The notes under the pieces were generated by a model that was given only the letters and a program-made list of their open reading frames with translations, was not told where the DNA came from and did not search any database. From Oscillospiraceae bacterium (GTDB taxonomy: Bacteria; Bacillota; Clostridia; Oscillospirales; Ruminococcaceae): a stretch of DNA of 12,508 bases. The translations under genes and the position numbers were made by a program. The stretch lies in the NCBI GenBank assembly GCA_016297165.1, contig JAEDHF010000038.1:1-12508 (forward strand). The letters run 5' to 3'. This document shows positions 1-7,300 of this stretch, in pieces; the stretch's first letter is position 1; every line of letters starts with the position of its first letter.

Positions 1-1
1 T

Positions 2-30
2 TTTACAATCTCAAAACACATACTTATATA
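2..30 (+). promoter_or_regulatory. possible sigma-A promoter of the recombinase gene
   Basis: TTTACA at 2-7 and TATATA at 25-30 are separated by 17 bp, which fits a moderate sigma-A promoter. Transcription would start near 37 and give a leader of about 70 nt before the ATG at 106. The surrounding DNA is very AT-rich, so chance matches are likely. Confidence 0.4.
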
Positions 31-49
31 TGAGAATATAGTTTTCTCA
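31..49. repeat. inverted repeat TGAGAA-7-TTCTCA upstream of the recombinase gene
   Basis: Perfect 6-bp arms (TGAGAA 31-36, TTCTCA 44-49) flank a 7-bp spacer. The right arm overlaps the second of two direct copies of TCTCAAAA (9-16 and 45-52). The short-arm, 6-8-bp-spacer geometry resembles a tyrosine recombinase core site, and the position at the predicted transcription start would also suit an operator. Both readings are inference. The arms are short and the region is AT-rich. Confidence 0.35.
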
Positions 50-68
50 AAATTTCGAAAATAAACAA

Positions 69-89
69 GCCTATGCATAAAGCATAAGC
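69..89 (+). repeat. small hairpin in the recombinase leader
   Basis: Arms GCcTATGC (69-76) and GCATAaGC (82-89) pair with one mismatch around the loop ATAAA. The hairpin ends 4 nt before the ribosome binding site AAGGAG (94-99) of the recombinase, so it could influence translation start. No U-tract follows, so it is not an intrinsic terminator. Confidence 0.4.
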
Positions 90-105
90 AGAAAAGGAGA
101 ACGTT

Positions 106-969
106 ATGAGCAGAAAACAAAGCTTACCCCACAGAATAAGATACGAGCTATCGAAAATGATTCGCTACGGCGAATCCAAGCACCAAAGCAAAATTGAGGA
201 AAACACCATAGCTCCCAAAGGCATTTTCAGCTTCAGCACCTACAAAGACTATCTTAAGCATTGTGTTGCCTTCGGGAAATGGTGCCAGAAGGAATACGGG
301 GTCAGGAATCCTAAGACAGCGAAAAAGTACGTTGATGAGTATCTGCAAAAATGCCTGGACAAAGGATTATCCCCCTCGACCTTAAAGCTAAAGCGTTCCG
401 CTCTTGCCAAGCTATTCGGAATAAGCGGTAAGGATTTCGGCGTGGCTATTCCCAACCGAAGAAGACGGGATATTGTCCGTTCGAGAAAAGCGCCCGACCC
501 GAAAATTGAGGCAAGAAACAAGGATATCGTGGATTTCATCAAAGGGACGGGTCTTCGTCGTGAAGAATTGCTGGCAGTAACTGCAAGGGACATAAAGGAC
601 ATCGGTGGACACCTTCTCATCAACGTAATAAAGGGAAAGGGAGGAAAATTCAGATATGCAAGAGTACTGCCCCAATACGAAAGCTACATAAAAAGGCTCA
701 GAGAAAAGTACATTTCCGAAGGAAGAGAAAACGAACGGCTCTTTGAAGATATTCCGAAACGTCTCGAGGCTCATCACTACAGGGGCGATTATGCAAAGGC
801 GCTGTATAGCATAATTGCCCGTGACGTTAAGTCGATACCGCCAGAAGAACGATACTGTATGCGTGGCGACCGAAAGGGCGAGGTGCTGGATAAGGTGGCT
901 ATGTACGGTGTAAGCCGAAATCTCGGGCATAACAGAATTGATGTAATACCGGGGCACTATTTATATTAA
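106..969 (+). CDS. tyrosine recombinase / phage-type integrase
   Basis: A 287-residue site-specific DNA recombinase of the tyrosine (lambda-integrase/XerC-D) family, which cuts and rejoins DNA through a covalent 3'-phosphotyrosine link. An N-terminal core-binding helical domain spans about residues 43-105. The catalytic domain follows with all expected residues: R151 in GLRREEL, K178 in the GKG beta-turn, H223 and R226 in HHYR, H275 in LGHNR, and nucleophile Y285 in HYLY, three residues from the C-terminus. The length suits a minimal single-domain-pair recombinase without an arm-binding domain. The start ATG has AAGGAG 6 nt upstream. The stop overlaps the convergent deacetylase frame by 4 bp. 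No excisionase, relaxase or phage gene is visible, so whether it belongs to a mobile element extending left of the window or acts on a local site is unknown. Confidence 0.9.
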   Translation: MSRKQSLPHRIRYELSKMIRYGESKHQSKIEENTIAPKGIFSFSTYKDYLKHCVAFGKWCQKEYGVRNPKTAKKYVDEYLQKCLDKGLSPSTLKLKRSALAKLFGISGKDFGVAIPNRRRRDIVRSRKAPDPKIEARNKDIVDFIKGTGLRREELLAVTARDIKDIGGHLLINVIKGKGGKFRYARVLPQYESYIKRLREKYISEGRENERLFEDIPKRLEAHHYRGDYAKALYSIIARDVKSIPPEERYCMRGDRKGEVLDKVAMYGVSRNLGHNRIDVIPGHYLY

Positions 970-1604
970 ACGAAGCATTTATATCCGTCTCGCCCGAATC
1001 GGCGCAAAAAATATCCCCTGTAGGGCTTAGAATTCAGCACTACAGGGGTCTTCCCAACCCTATCGATACCTTCCGCCGACCACTGGATAACCCTAAGCCC
1101 CATACCCTCCACGGTGGTCATAACCGTATCGTCATATTCGCCGTAGGGAGCCCGGTAGAGGGAAGGCTCCTTACCCGTTATCATTTTAATTTTCCGACTG
1201 CATTCCTTTGTGTCGGCGATAAGGTCGTTGATGTTCATGCCCTTTACGTGGGGGTGTTTATCGGAATGGTTTTCGATTGAGTGTCCTGCATCATAAAGCT
1301 TTTTAACGTCCTCGGGATATTTGTCACAGAATTCTCCCGTAACGAAAAAGGTTGCCTTAGCGTTGGCATTTTTCAGTATTTCGATAAGCTCGTCGGTGTT
1401 GGAGTTGCCCCAGGCGCAATCAAAGGTCAGGGCAATTTTGTTGTCGCCCCTGTCAACGCAGTAAATAGGGAGCTTTTTCTCCTCCGCAGAAACGGTTACG
1501 GAGCTTAAAACGGCGCAGATAATAATCGTAAGAATTGTAACTGCCAGCAAAGCAATAGTAACAACCCTTAAAATCTGCTTTTTTGTGAGAGTGTAAACAA
1601 CCAT
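966..1604 (-). CDS. polysaccharide deacetylase, PdaB-like, C-terminally truncated (possible pseudogene)
   Basis: A 212-residue NodB-fold (carbohydrate esterase 4) protein resembling sporulation-associated PdaB, an exported deacetylase of peptidoglycan-type sugars. A hydrophobic segment at residues 12-34 with a possible cleavage site V38-S-A40 directs export. Motif 1 is TFDCAWG (D62), the metal-binding motif 2 is H113-SDK-H117, and motif 3 is R151-A-P-Y-G. Homology runs to about D181, after the conserved I-Q-W-S (W175). The last 30 residues look unrelated to the family, are encoded partly by a terminator hairpin, and the usual LxH motif carrying the catalytic histidine is absent. Family members usually continue for roughly 50-70 more residues. 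The gene is therefore probably inactive. The start ATG at 1604 has GGAAAGGAA upstream. The 3' end meets the recombinase gene, suggesting a rearrangement near 1061. Confidence 0.8.
   Translation of the reverse strand: MVVYTLTKKQILRVVTIALLAVTILTIIICAVLSSVTVSAEEKKLPIYCVDRGDNKIALTFDCAWGNSNTDELIEILKNANAKATFFVTGEFCDKYPEDVKKLYDAGHSIENHSDKHPHVKGMNINDLIADTKECSRKIKMITGKEPSLYRAPYGEYDDTVMTTVEGMGLRVIQWSAEGIDRVGKTPVVLNSKPYRGYFLRRFGRDGYKCFV
1006..1048 (-). terminator. intrinsic terminator inside the 3' end of the deacetylase frame
   Basis: Read on the minus strand, a 9-bp stem CCCCTGTAG/CTACAGGGG (1015-1023 and 1040-1048) with extra GCT/AGC pairing in the loop is followed by ATA and six T (1006-1011). It lies upstream of the deacetylase stop codon at 966-968, so terminated transcripts would carry no in-frame stop. 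On the plus strand the hairpin lacks a T-tract, so it would terminate the recombinase message poorly. Confidence 0.7.
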
Positions 1605-1634
1605 AGATATATTCCTTTCCTTGCAGTATTATTT

Positions 1635-1663
1635 TGTAGAGTATATGCAGGTTTTTCGGACAA
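1635..1663 (-). promoter_or_regulatory. possible sigma-A promoter of the deacetylase gene
   Basis: On the minus strand TTGTCC (1658-1663) and TCTACA (1635-1640) are spaced by 17 bp. Transcription would begin about 24 nt before the ATG at 1604. The -10 match is weak. If the gene is a true sporulation gene, a sigma-G/K promoter might be used instead and was not identified. Confidence 0.3.
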
Positions 1664-1724
1664 AATACTATTTTATATGCGTTTAAGCTTGAAATTACCG
1701 CCATAAGAATTATTTCGGAAGCAC

Positions 1725-1765
1725 AAAAAATCCCCGTAACACCTGAAAAACGTGTTACGGGGATT
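1725..1765 (-). terminator. intrinsic terminator of the FecR lipoprotein gene
   Basis: A perfect 14-bp stem AATCCCCGTAACAC/GTGTTACGGGGATT (1729-1742 and 1752-1765) with a 9-nt loop is followed on the minus strand by a run of T. It begins 6 nt after the stop codon of the FecR-domain gene. Confidence 0.9.
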
Positions 1766-1770
1766 CTTTA

Positions 1771-3024
1771 TCAAAAGAATTGTTCAAGGGTTTCCGGATC
1801 AATGCCTACTGAGGTAGTGACATAATTGGAATTGCCTGAATTATCCGAACCGGAGGTTGAAGCTGGTGTGCCCTCTGTGTCGCTGCCGCTAACAGGATTG
1901 AGTAAGTGTGGGCTGTCATTATTGTCATCAATAGTGTATGAAGAAGGATCGCGACCTGAGGTAACATCAATACCTGTGTTTAGCTCAGAGCTATTGCCCG
2001 TGGGCGTTCCTGATTCATTGGAAGAGCCTTGTCCGCCGGTGGAGCCTGTATCCGTACTGCCGGAAGAGCCCGTGTCTGTCTGACTATTTGTTTCTTCGTC
2101 GGGTTCGTTACCGGCTGTATTGTCGTTGCTGCTGTTGGGAACGGACGGACTTTCGCTAACAATTATTTCAGGTGATGCCTGCCCCTCTGTGGTCTGCTGA
2201 TTGCGTTGTGTGGCAGCAGTTGTTGTGGTTACGCTTGGCTTAGCGGAAGTAGTTGTGGTTACGCTCGGCTTAGCTGAAGCAGATGTGGTTGCACTCGGCT
2301 TAGCGGAAGTTGTTGCGGTTTCGTTACCTATAGCGGTGGTTGTTGCATTCTCGCTATTTATAGTCGTAGTCGTTGAAGCTCCCTCATTTATAGCTGCGGT
2401 TGTTACGGCTGCTGCGAGCTTATCTGTAACTGCTGCTTCTGTTTCGGGCTTTTCCGGGGCTTCTGCAACATAGCTATCTGCACCAATACCCCTGATTATA
2501 ATGCTTTCGCCCTTTTGAAGGATTGCTTCCCCTGTATCATAGGTTGTAACGACAACACCCGTAAAAACCTCAACATCGGTTTCCACGATATCGGGATAGT
2601 AGGTTACCGAAAAAGAAGTTCCCCTTACGCTCATAGTTGCATTTGATGTTTTCACCTCAAAGGTTGATTCGCTGTTAAGCTTGTTATCAATGGTGAAAAG
2701 AGCTTTTCCGTTTATAAGCTCAATGGTTACAGAACCCTTTTCGATTGTGCCTTCGGCGTTAATCCTGAATTCTGTGTTTTCCTCTGCGGCAATATGCTTG
2801 TCCGAATCTACGAGGAGTAAAACATCAGAATCATTTCCGACATTTACATAATCGTTTTCGATAAGCTTCATTCCCGAAAAAGCGTTTATGTGCTCCTCCG
2901 AGCGGTTGACAACAACCTCTCCGTTTGTGTTATCAACCTTTACAAGCCTATATATCTCTTTTGAAGAACAGCCCGAAAAAACAGCTATCGCTAAAATCAG
3001 AAGGGTTACTATATTCTTTTTCAT
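1771..3024 (-). CDS. FecR-domain lipoprotein with Ser/Thr-rich repetitive tail
   Basis: A 417-residue predicted lipoprotein. The signal peptide ends in a lipobox F-S-G-C19, so the mature protein should be anchored to the outer face of the membrane through a lipidated cysteine. Residues about 32-180 match the FecR fold, including the typical stretch T-S-N-A-T-M-S-V-R-G-T-S-F near 127-139. In iron-uptake systems FecR proteins relay signals to ECF sigma factors, but in Firmicutes such domains are common in surface proteins of unknown role. Residues about 190-417 are low-complexity Ser/Thr/Asn/Gly sequence with a 10-residue repeat, probably an extended wall-spanning stalk. No C-terminal anchor, and no partner sigma or anti-sigma gene is adjacent. 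The ATG at 3024 has GGAGGAAG just upstream. It diverges from the HD-GYP gene. The function is inferred only as envelope-associated. Confidence 0.82.
   Translation of the reverse strand: MKKNIVTLLILAIAVFSGCSSKEIYRLVKVDNTNGEVVVNRSEEHINAFSGMKLIENDYVNVGNDSDVLLLVDSDKHIAAEENTEFRINAEGTIEKGSVTIELINGKALFTIDNKLNSESTFEVKTSNATMSVRGTSFSVTYYPDIVETDVEVFTGVVVTTYDTGEAILQKGESIIIRGIGADSYVAEAPEKPETEAAVTDKLAAAVTTAAINEGASTTTTINSENATTTAIGNETATTSAKPSATTSASAKPSVTTTTSAKPSVTTTTAATQRNQQTTEGQASPEIIVSESPSVPNSSNDNTAGNEPDEETNSQTDTGSSGSTDTGSTGGQGSSNESGTPTGNSSELNTGIDVTSGRDPSSYTIDDNNDSPHLLNPVSGSDTEGTPASTSGSDNSGNSNYVTTSVGIDPETLEQFF
2221..2400 (-). repeat. six tandem 30-bp units (10-residue Ser/Thr repeats)
   Basis: Units start at 2221, 2251, 2281, 2311, 2341 and 2371. 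The first three (plus-strand order) are close copies encoding variants of T-S-A-K-P-S-V-T-T-T; the next three have drifted (for example T-T-T-I-N-S-E-N-A-T) but keep the exact 30-bp period. They cover residues 209-268 of the lipoprotein. The gradient suggests recent duplication at one end of an older array. Confidence 0.85.
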
Positions 3025-3056
3025 ACTTCCTCCACAATAATTCCATCATAGCGTTA

Positions 3057-3085
3057 ATTATATCACCGGTTCTTCTTTTTGTCAA
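3057..3085 (-). promoter_or_regulatory. consensus sigma-A promoter of the FecR lipoprotein gene
   Basis: On the minus strand TTGACA (3080-3085) and TATAAT (3057-3062) are separated by exactly 17 bp. Both hexamers are perfect consensus. Transcription would start near 3050, about 25 nt before the start codon, predicting strong vegetative expression unless repressed. Confidence 0.9.
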
Positions 3086-3142
3086 TAATACCTCGCGCTT
3101 TTGAGTGCGGCACCTAAACAACACCTTTTTTTCGCATATATG

Positions 3143-3171
3143 TTGAAAATAATTACAAATTGTGATATAAT
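3143..3171 (+). promoter_or_regulatory. sigma-A promoter of the HD-GYP response regulator gene
   Basis: TTGAAA (3143-3148) and TATAAT (3166-3171) are 17 bp apart. The predicted start near 3178 gives an unusually long leader of about 120 nt. It is back-to-back with the FecR promoter, with 57 bp between the two -35 elements. Confidence 0.85.
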
Positions 3172-3198
3172 TGCTTTGAAAAAATGTGTGGACAATAA

Positions 3199-3252
3199 CC
3201 CTCCGAGGGGCTCAGACCCTGCGCCCGTTCCCACCGGGGTCGAGAGCGGAGG
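3199..3252 (+). promoter_or_regulatory. structured GC-rich leader RNA that can sequester a Shine-Dalgarno sequence
   Basis: In an otherwise AT-rich intergenic region, CCTCCG (3200-3205) is exactly complementary to CGGAGG (3247-3252), which contains the GGAGG ribosome binding site for an ATG at 3257. Inside it GCTC (3210-3213) pairs with GAGC (3244-3247; C3247 is shared with the outer helix, so one of the two edge pairs must yield) and GACCC (3215-3219) with GGGTC (3237-3241). A competing local hairpin CCCT/AGGG (3199-3202 with 3206-3209) would free the binding site. This is consistent with a translation-controlling leader or an uncharacterised riboswitch. I did not recognise any known riboswitch consensus, including the cyclic-di-GMP classes. 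Confidence 0.5.
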
Positions 3253-3256
3253 AAAA

Positions 3257-3337
3257 ATGTCGGATTTTAAGGGCATAACCTATTGCTCTGTGAGGTATAT
3301 ATGTATCACTTACTTATTGTTGACGACGATAAAATAA
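3257..3337 (+). CDS. possible 26-codon upstream ORF / leader peptide
   Basis: An ATG 4 nt after GGAGG opens a frame of 26 codons (MSDFKGITYC at its start, hydrophobic ITYLLL near its end) that stops at 3335-3337. It overlaps the first 37 nt of the HD-GYP gene in another frame. Its ribosome binding site is stronger than that of the HD-GYP gene and is the one buried in the leader hairpin. It may be a leader peptide coupling translation to the downstream gene, or simply chance. No family is recognised. Confidence 0.25.
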   Translation: MSDFKGITYCSVRYICITYLLLTTIK

Positions 3338-4350
3338 ATCTGACGGCTGCCAGAAGTGCGCTTTCGGACACATATAAGATTACCGCCGTTACTTCCGGCG
3401 AACAAGGGCTCAGATTCCTTCAGAAGAATACCTGCGACCTTATTCTGCTTGATATAAATATGCCCGAAATGAACGGCTTCGAGGTTATGGCGAGGATACG
3501 GGAAAATCCTTCTCTTTCGGCCATTCCCATTATCTTTCTTACGGCGGATAACGACCCCGAAATTGAAAGCCGATGCCTTAAAGAAGGGGCTATGGACTTT
3601 ATTTCGAAACCCTTCGTTCCTAACGTAATACTTTCGAGAATAAGCCGTACTCTTGAGCTTGAGGCGCTCCGACGGAATCTTGAGGGCGAGCTTGAGGCGC
3701 GTACCGGTCATATAAAGCATATCCAGGAAATGATGGTTATAGGTATGGCGACTATGGTTGAAAGCCGTGACCTTTCTACCGGTGGCCATATCAAGCGAAC
3801 AAGTACCATTGTAAAAATATTTGCAGAAAGACTTTTAGCGGAGCGTATCGACCTTCCGAAAAGCTTTCTTGATATGGTCGTGAGGGCAGCGCCTATGCAC
3901 GACCTTGGAAAAATTGCAGTTGACGACCGGGTACTGAGAAAGCAGGCGAAATTTACCCCAGAAGAATATAACGAGATGAAAAAGCATTCCGCCGAGGGAA
4001 CAAGAATAGTAAGGCAGATTCTCGAAGGCGTCGAAGAAGCGGATTTTATTGATATTGCGGCTAATGTCGCTCATTATCATCACGAGAAATGGGACGGGTC
4101 GGGTTATCCCGACGGGCTTTCGGGAGAGAAAATACCCGTTGAAGCGAGAATTATGGCGCTGGCGGACGTGTTCGACGCCCTGGTAAGTAAGCGCTGTTAC
4201 AAGGATTCCTTCTCCTTCGAAAAGGCTTTTTCAATAATCGAGGACTCTATCGGCTCCCACTTTGACCCGGGGCTTGGAAAGCTGTTTCTGAAATGCCGCC
4301 CCGAGCTTGAATTGTTTTATTCTTCGACAGTTAACGCTTCGGAGAATTAA
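3301..4350 (+). CDS. response regulator with HD-GYP domain (predicted cyclic-di-GMP phosphodiesterase)
   Basis: A 349-residue two-domain signalling protein. The receiver domain (1-120) has the acidic triad D8-D9-D10, phospho-acceptor D51, T81 and K103. A short helical linker leads to an HD-GYP domain (about 145-340) with E154-S-R-D, G-G-H163, H200-D201, H229, H260-H261, the signature G268-Y-P270 and D289. HD-GYP enzymes are metal-dependent hydrolases that degrade cyclic-di-GMP, so phosphorylation by an unlinked histidine kinase likely adjusts the local level of this messenger; all key residues appear intact. The ATG at 3301 has GAGG 5 nt upstream and places the receiver start conventionally; a TTG 18 nt earlier in frame is less likely. 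The gene is preceded by a structured 120-nt leader and ends just before a shared terminator. No kinase gene lies in the window. Confidence 0.93.
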   Translation: MYHLLIVDDDKINLTAARSALSDTYKITAVTSGEQGLRFLQKNTCDLILLDINMPEMNGFEVMARIRENPSLSAIPIIFLTADNDPEIESRCLKEGAMDFISKPFVPNVILSRISRTLELEALRRNLEGELEARTGHIKHIQEMMVIGMATMVESRDLSTGGHIKRTSTIVKIFAERLLAERIDLPKSFLDMVVRAAPMHDLGKIAVDDRVLRKQAKFTPEEYNEMKKHSAEGTRIVRQILEGVEEADFIDIAANVAHYHHEKWDGSGYPDGLSGEKIPVEARIMALADVFDALVSKRCYKDSFSFEKAFSIIEDSIGSHFDPGLGKLFLKCRPELELFYSSTVNASEN

Positions 4351-4352
4351 AA

Positions 4353-4395
4353 AATAAGGCAATACCGTTACAATGTCTGTCGGTATTGCCTTATT
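4353..4395. terminator. bidirectional intrinsic terminator
   Basis: A perfect 15-bp stem AATAAGGCAATACCG/CGGTATTGCCTTATT (4353-4367 and 4381-4395) with a 13-nt loop lies between the convergent HD-GYP and helicase genes. The minus-strand exit has a T-rich run (TTATTTTTTAATT), giving a strong terminator for the helicase gene; the plus-strand exit TTATTCTGTTT is weaker. Confidence 0.9.
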
Positions 4396-4399
4396 CTGT

Positions 4400-7300
4400 T
4401 TATCCGGGAAGTGAAATACTGCCCTTATCAGATTTTTTAAGTCTGCCTGCCTGTATATCCTTTTCTATTGCGAAGCCTATAGTTTTTTCGATAACGCCGC
4501 CGATTCTCGAATAGCCGAATTTCTTTGCGGTTTCCTTAATAAGGTCGCTTTCCGAAAGGCTTATCTGCCGGCACAAAACCTCCTTAACGGCATTCCTTAT
4601 TTCTTCGGAAACTATCTCGTCGATGTCTCTCTGTTCGCTGTCCTCGTCCTCTACCCTGTATATTGAGTAGGTTTCGGGGTCCTGTTCCTTTGTCCAGATG
4701 AATACCCTGTCCTCGTCGGCGGTTATCTTTTTCGGTATAGTCTTAAGGATATCGGCGAAAATGATATCTACCCTTGAGCCGCCTCTCGTTATGGACCATG
4801 CACCGAGGATTTTTTTCATAAGCAGCTTCCTGCTTATTGGCGCCTCGTTAGCGATAATCTTTTCCGCAAGACTGCATATTTTCGCCTTATTTTCGGGAAG
4901 GTAGAATTCCTCGGAGCTGCCGAGAGGGGTTATTTTCGTATTCTTATAAGGTCGGGAGGCTGAATCGGTAAGCGTCGGAGCCGTCTCCCTTTCGAATTCT
5001 ATCGGGGTATTGGGCGAGGGCTTACTTTCTTCCGCCTTAAGTGCAGCCTTTTCGGGTATGCTTTCTATAGCCGTCTTAATGCTCCGAAGTACCTGTTCCC
5101 TGTCATCAAGCCAGTCCAGAGTCCATACCCTTACTATATTCCAGCCCAGTCCCTCAAGCACTCCGGGCTGTAAAACAAATCTGTCCCTTGCGGTGGAGCT
5201 GTTGCGGCTCTTTCCGTCCAGAAGAATACCGAGAAGGTATTCTTCCTCGTTTTCGGGATTTATAATTCCTATATCAATTTTAAATTCGGAACAGCCTACT
5301 GCACATTTAACCTTATAGCCCAGCTTCTCAAGTTCCGAGGCTATAGACGCCGCAACGAAGTCATCTTCACAGGCTGCGGACTCTTTACACTGTGCCGCCG
5401 CAGGCTTTCTACCCTCGGCAAATTCAAGGAAGCCCTTAAGACCTGCGACGCCCTCGGAGCTTGTTCTCGAAAGGTCGATCTGTTCGGGGCGGAGAACGGA
5501 ATAAACTATCATGGATTTTCTCGCCCTTGATATGGCGACATTAAGCCGCCGCCAGCCGCCGTCACGGTTAAGAGGACCGAAATTCATAGAAACATTACCC
5601 GTTTCGTCGGGGCCGTAGCCTACCGAAAAAAGAATAACGTCTCTTTCGTCGCCCTGCACATTTTCAAGGTTCTTTATAAATACAGGCTCTCTCGAATTCT
5701 TATCCAGCTCCTCGAGCTCGGGGTGTTTCGCCCATTCCTCACAAAGCATATCGTCGATAAGATTCTGCTGAACGGAGCTGAAGGTAACGACGCCTATACT
5801 GTCCTTTCGGAGGGCTTCGTCGCTTAAGCGCCTTATTATCTCCTCAACAACCGCTCTTGCCTCTGCCTTATTCTGCTTCGTTTTTCCCTTGTCGTAGTAG
5901 CCCTCGGGATGAATAATTCTTACCTCGGAGATAAGGTCGTTAGGGGAGGGGAAGGTAAGAAGCTTATTATCGTAGTATTTTATATTGCTGTAGGTAATAA
6001 GGCTTTCGTGCCGTGAGCGATAGTGCCATTTAAGATACTGCTGGGGCATTGAAATAGCCAGGCAGTCGTCAAGAAGGCTTTCGAGGTCCTCTATTTCGCT
6101 GTTTTCCTCGTCGATTCTGTTAGAGGAGAAGAAGCTGGTGGGCGGAAGCTGTTTCGGGTCGCCTACGACTATTACGTTTTCGCCCCTTGCAATAGTACCC
6201 ACAGCCTCGGAGGTGGGGAGCTGTGACGCTTCGTCGAAGATAACGAGGTCAAACTTCGGGAAGGAGGGGTCGATATACTGGGCAACGGAAATAGGGCTCA
6301 TAAGCATACAGGGGCAAAGCCTTCTAAGCAGGTTCGGAATCTTATCGAAAAGGCTCCGAAGTGACATCATTCTGCCGTTACTCTTTATTGCACGTTTCAG
6401 TATGCCCATTTCCGAGGTTGCGGCGCTTTCTGTTCCCGGGGCAGGAATTTTTGCGGAAAGTCGGGCGGCGAGCTCCTGCATCGTCAGACGTGAGAATTTA
6501 TCTATAGTATCCTTAAAGCTTAAGATAAGGTCATTGTAGGTATTGCTCCTGAATGCCTTAAGACGGGGGTCGTTATCCGTTATCATAAGGGCGAGCTCAT
6601 AGTTAAGTCCGCAGGAGTAGGCGGCTTCGATATTATCTGCGGCAACCTTTCCGTTACGGTAGCTTTCGCTTACGTTTCTGAGCCCTGCGTTATCAAGCTC
6701 ATATTCCGCCTGATTAAAGGCGGCGGCAAATTTCAGCTTATCGGAATTATCGGTACAGTCCCCGAGCTTTTTCTCAATAGCGGTAAGCCAGAGGGCTTCC
6801 TTATCTATGGTGCTGAAATCGGCGCTATATTCCCTTTCGAAGTCCGAAAGCTTTTCGAGGAAGGAGGAAAGGGCGCTTCCATCGGCTTCGCCCGACGAAG
6901 AGCCGAGACTTCCCGAAATATGGGCGGGGTTAACGTCTCCTTTAATTCTTATCGCCGACATAACCCTGTCTGTCTTATTGACAGCCCTTTCAAGCACGCT
7001 CCAGTCCGTCTGTTCATTCATATATATTCCCGTAAGAAGGGCGGAAATATCAGACGGAAGGCTTCTTAAAGCCTCTCTTTTCTCGCCGGCTGCACAAAGG
7101 GTATCCTGTATTTCCGAAAGGCTTCCCTTATTTATAAGTGCAGGATTCTTAGCGTAGAGCTTAAGCTCCTTAACCAGCTTATTAAGCCCTAAAGCCTTAG
7201 GCAGGAACCATGAACTCTCCGCCTTTTTCCTGCGCATACGGGCTTCGGCGGCAGGATATTCCAGTACGCTCTTTTCGAATTTCTCGAATACATTTTCGCA

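Noticed and set aside
412..957. Minus-strand open frame of 181 codons inside the recombinase gene
   Set aside because: It is antisense to a gene with a full set of catalytic residues, has no ribosome binding site of note, and its product looks random.
2221..2400. Possible CRISPR-like array with a 30-bp period
   Set aside because: The units are contiguous with no unique spacers, are not palindromic, and are in frame inside a coding region.
2201..2473. Plus-strand frame of 90 codons with Val/Ala/Leu repeats
   Set aside because: It is the complement of the Thr/Ser-rich repeats of the lipoprotein gene, which has a signal peptide and FecR domain.
3199..3252. Known cyclic-di-GMP riboswitch upstream of the HD-GYP gene
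   Set aside because: I could not find the conserved core sequences of class I or class II; only a generic hairpin that hides a ribosome binding site can be supported.
3283..3300. TTG start at 3283 for the HD-GYP gene
   Set aside because: The ATG at 3301 has GAGG at the right distance and gives a standard receiver N-terminus; the upstream extension adds six unlikely residues.
3101..3337. Plus-strand frame of 78 codons upstream of the HD-GYP gene
   Set aside because: It starts at a TTG upstream of and spans the predicted promoter, so it would not be transcribed whole; only its last 26 codons have a ribosome binding site.
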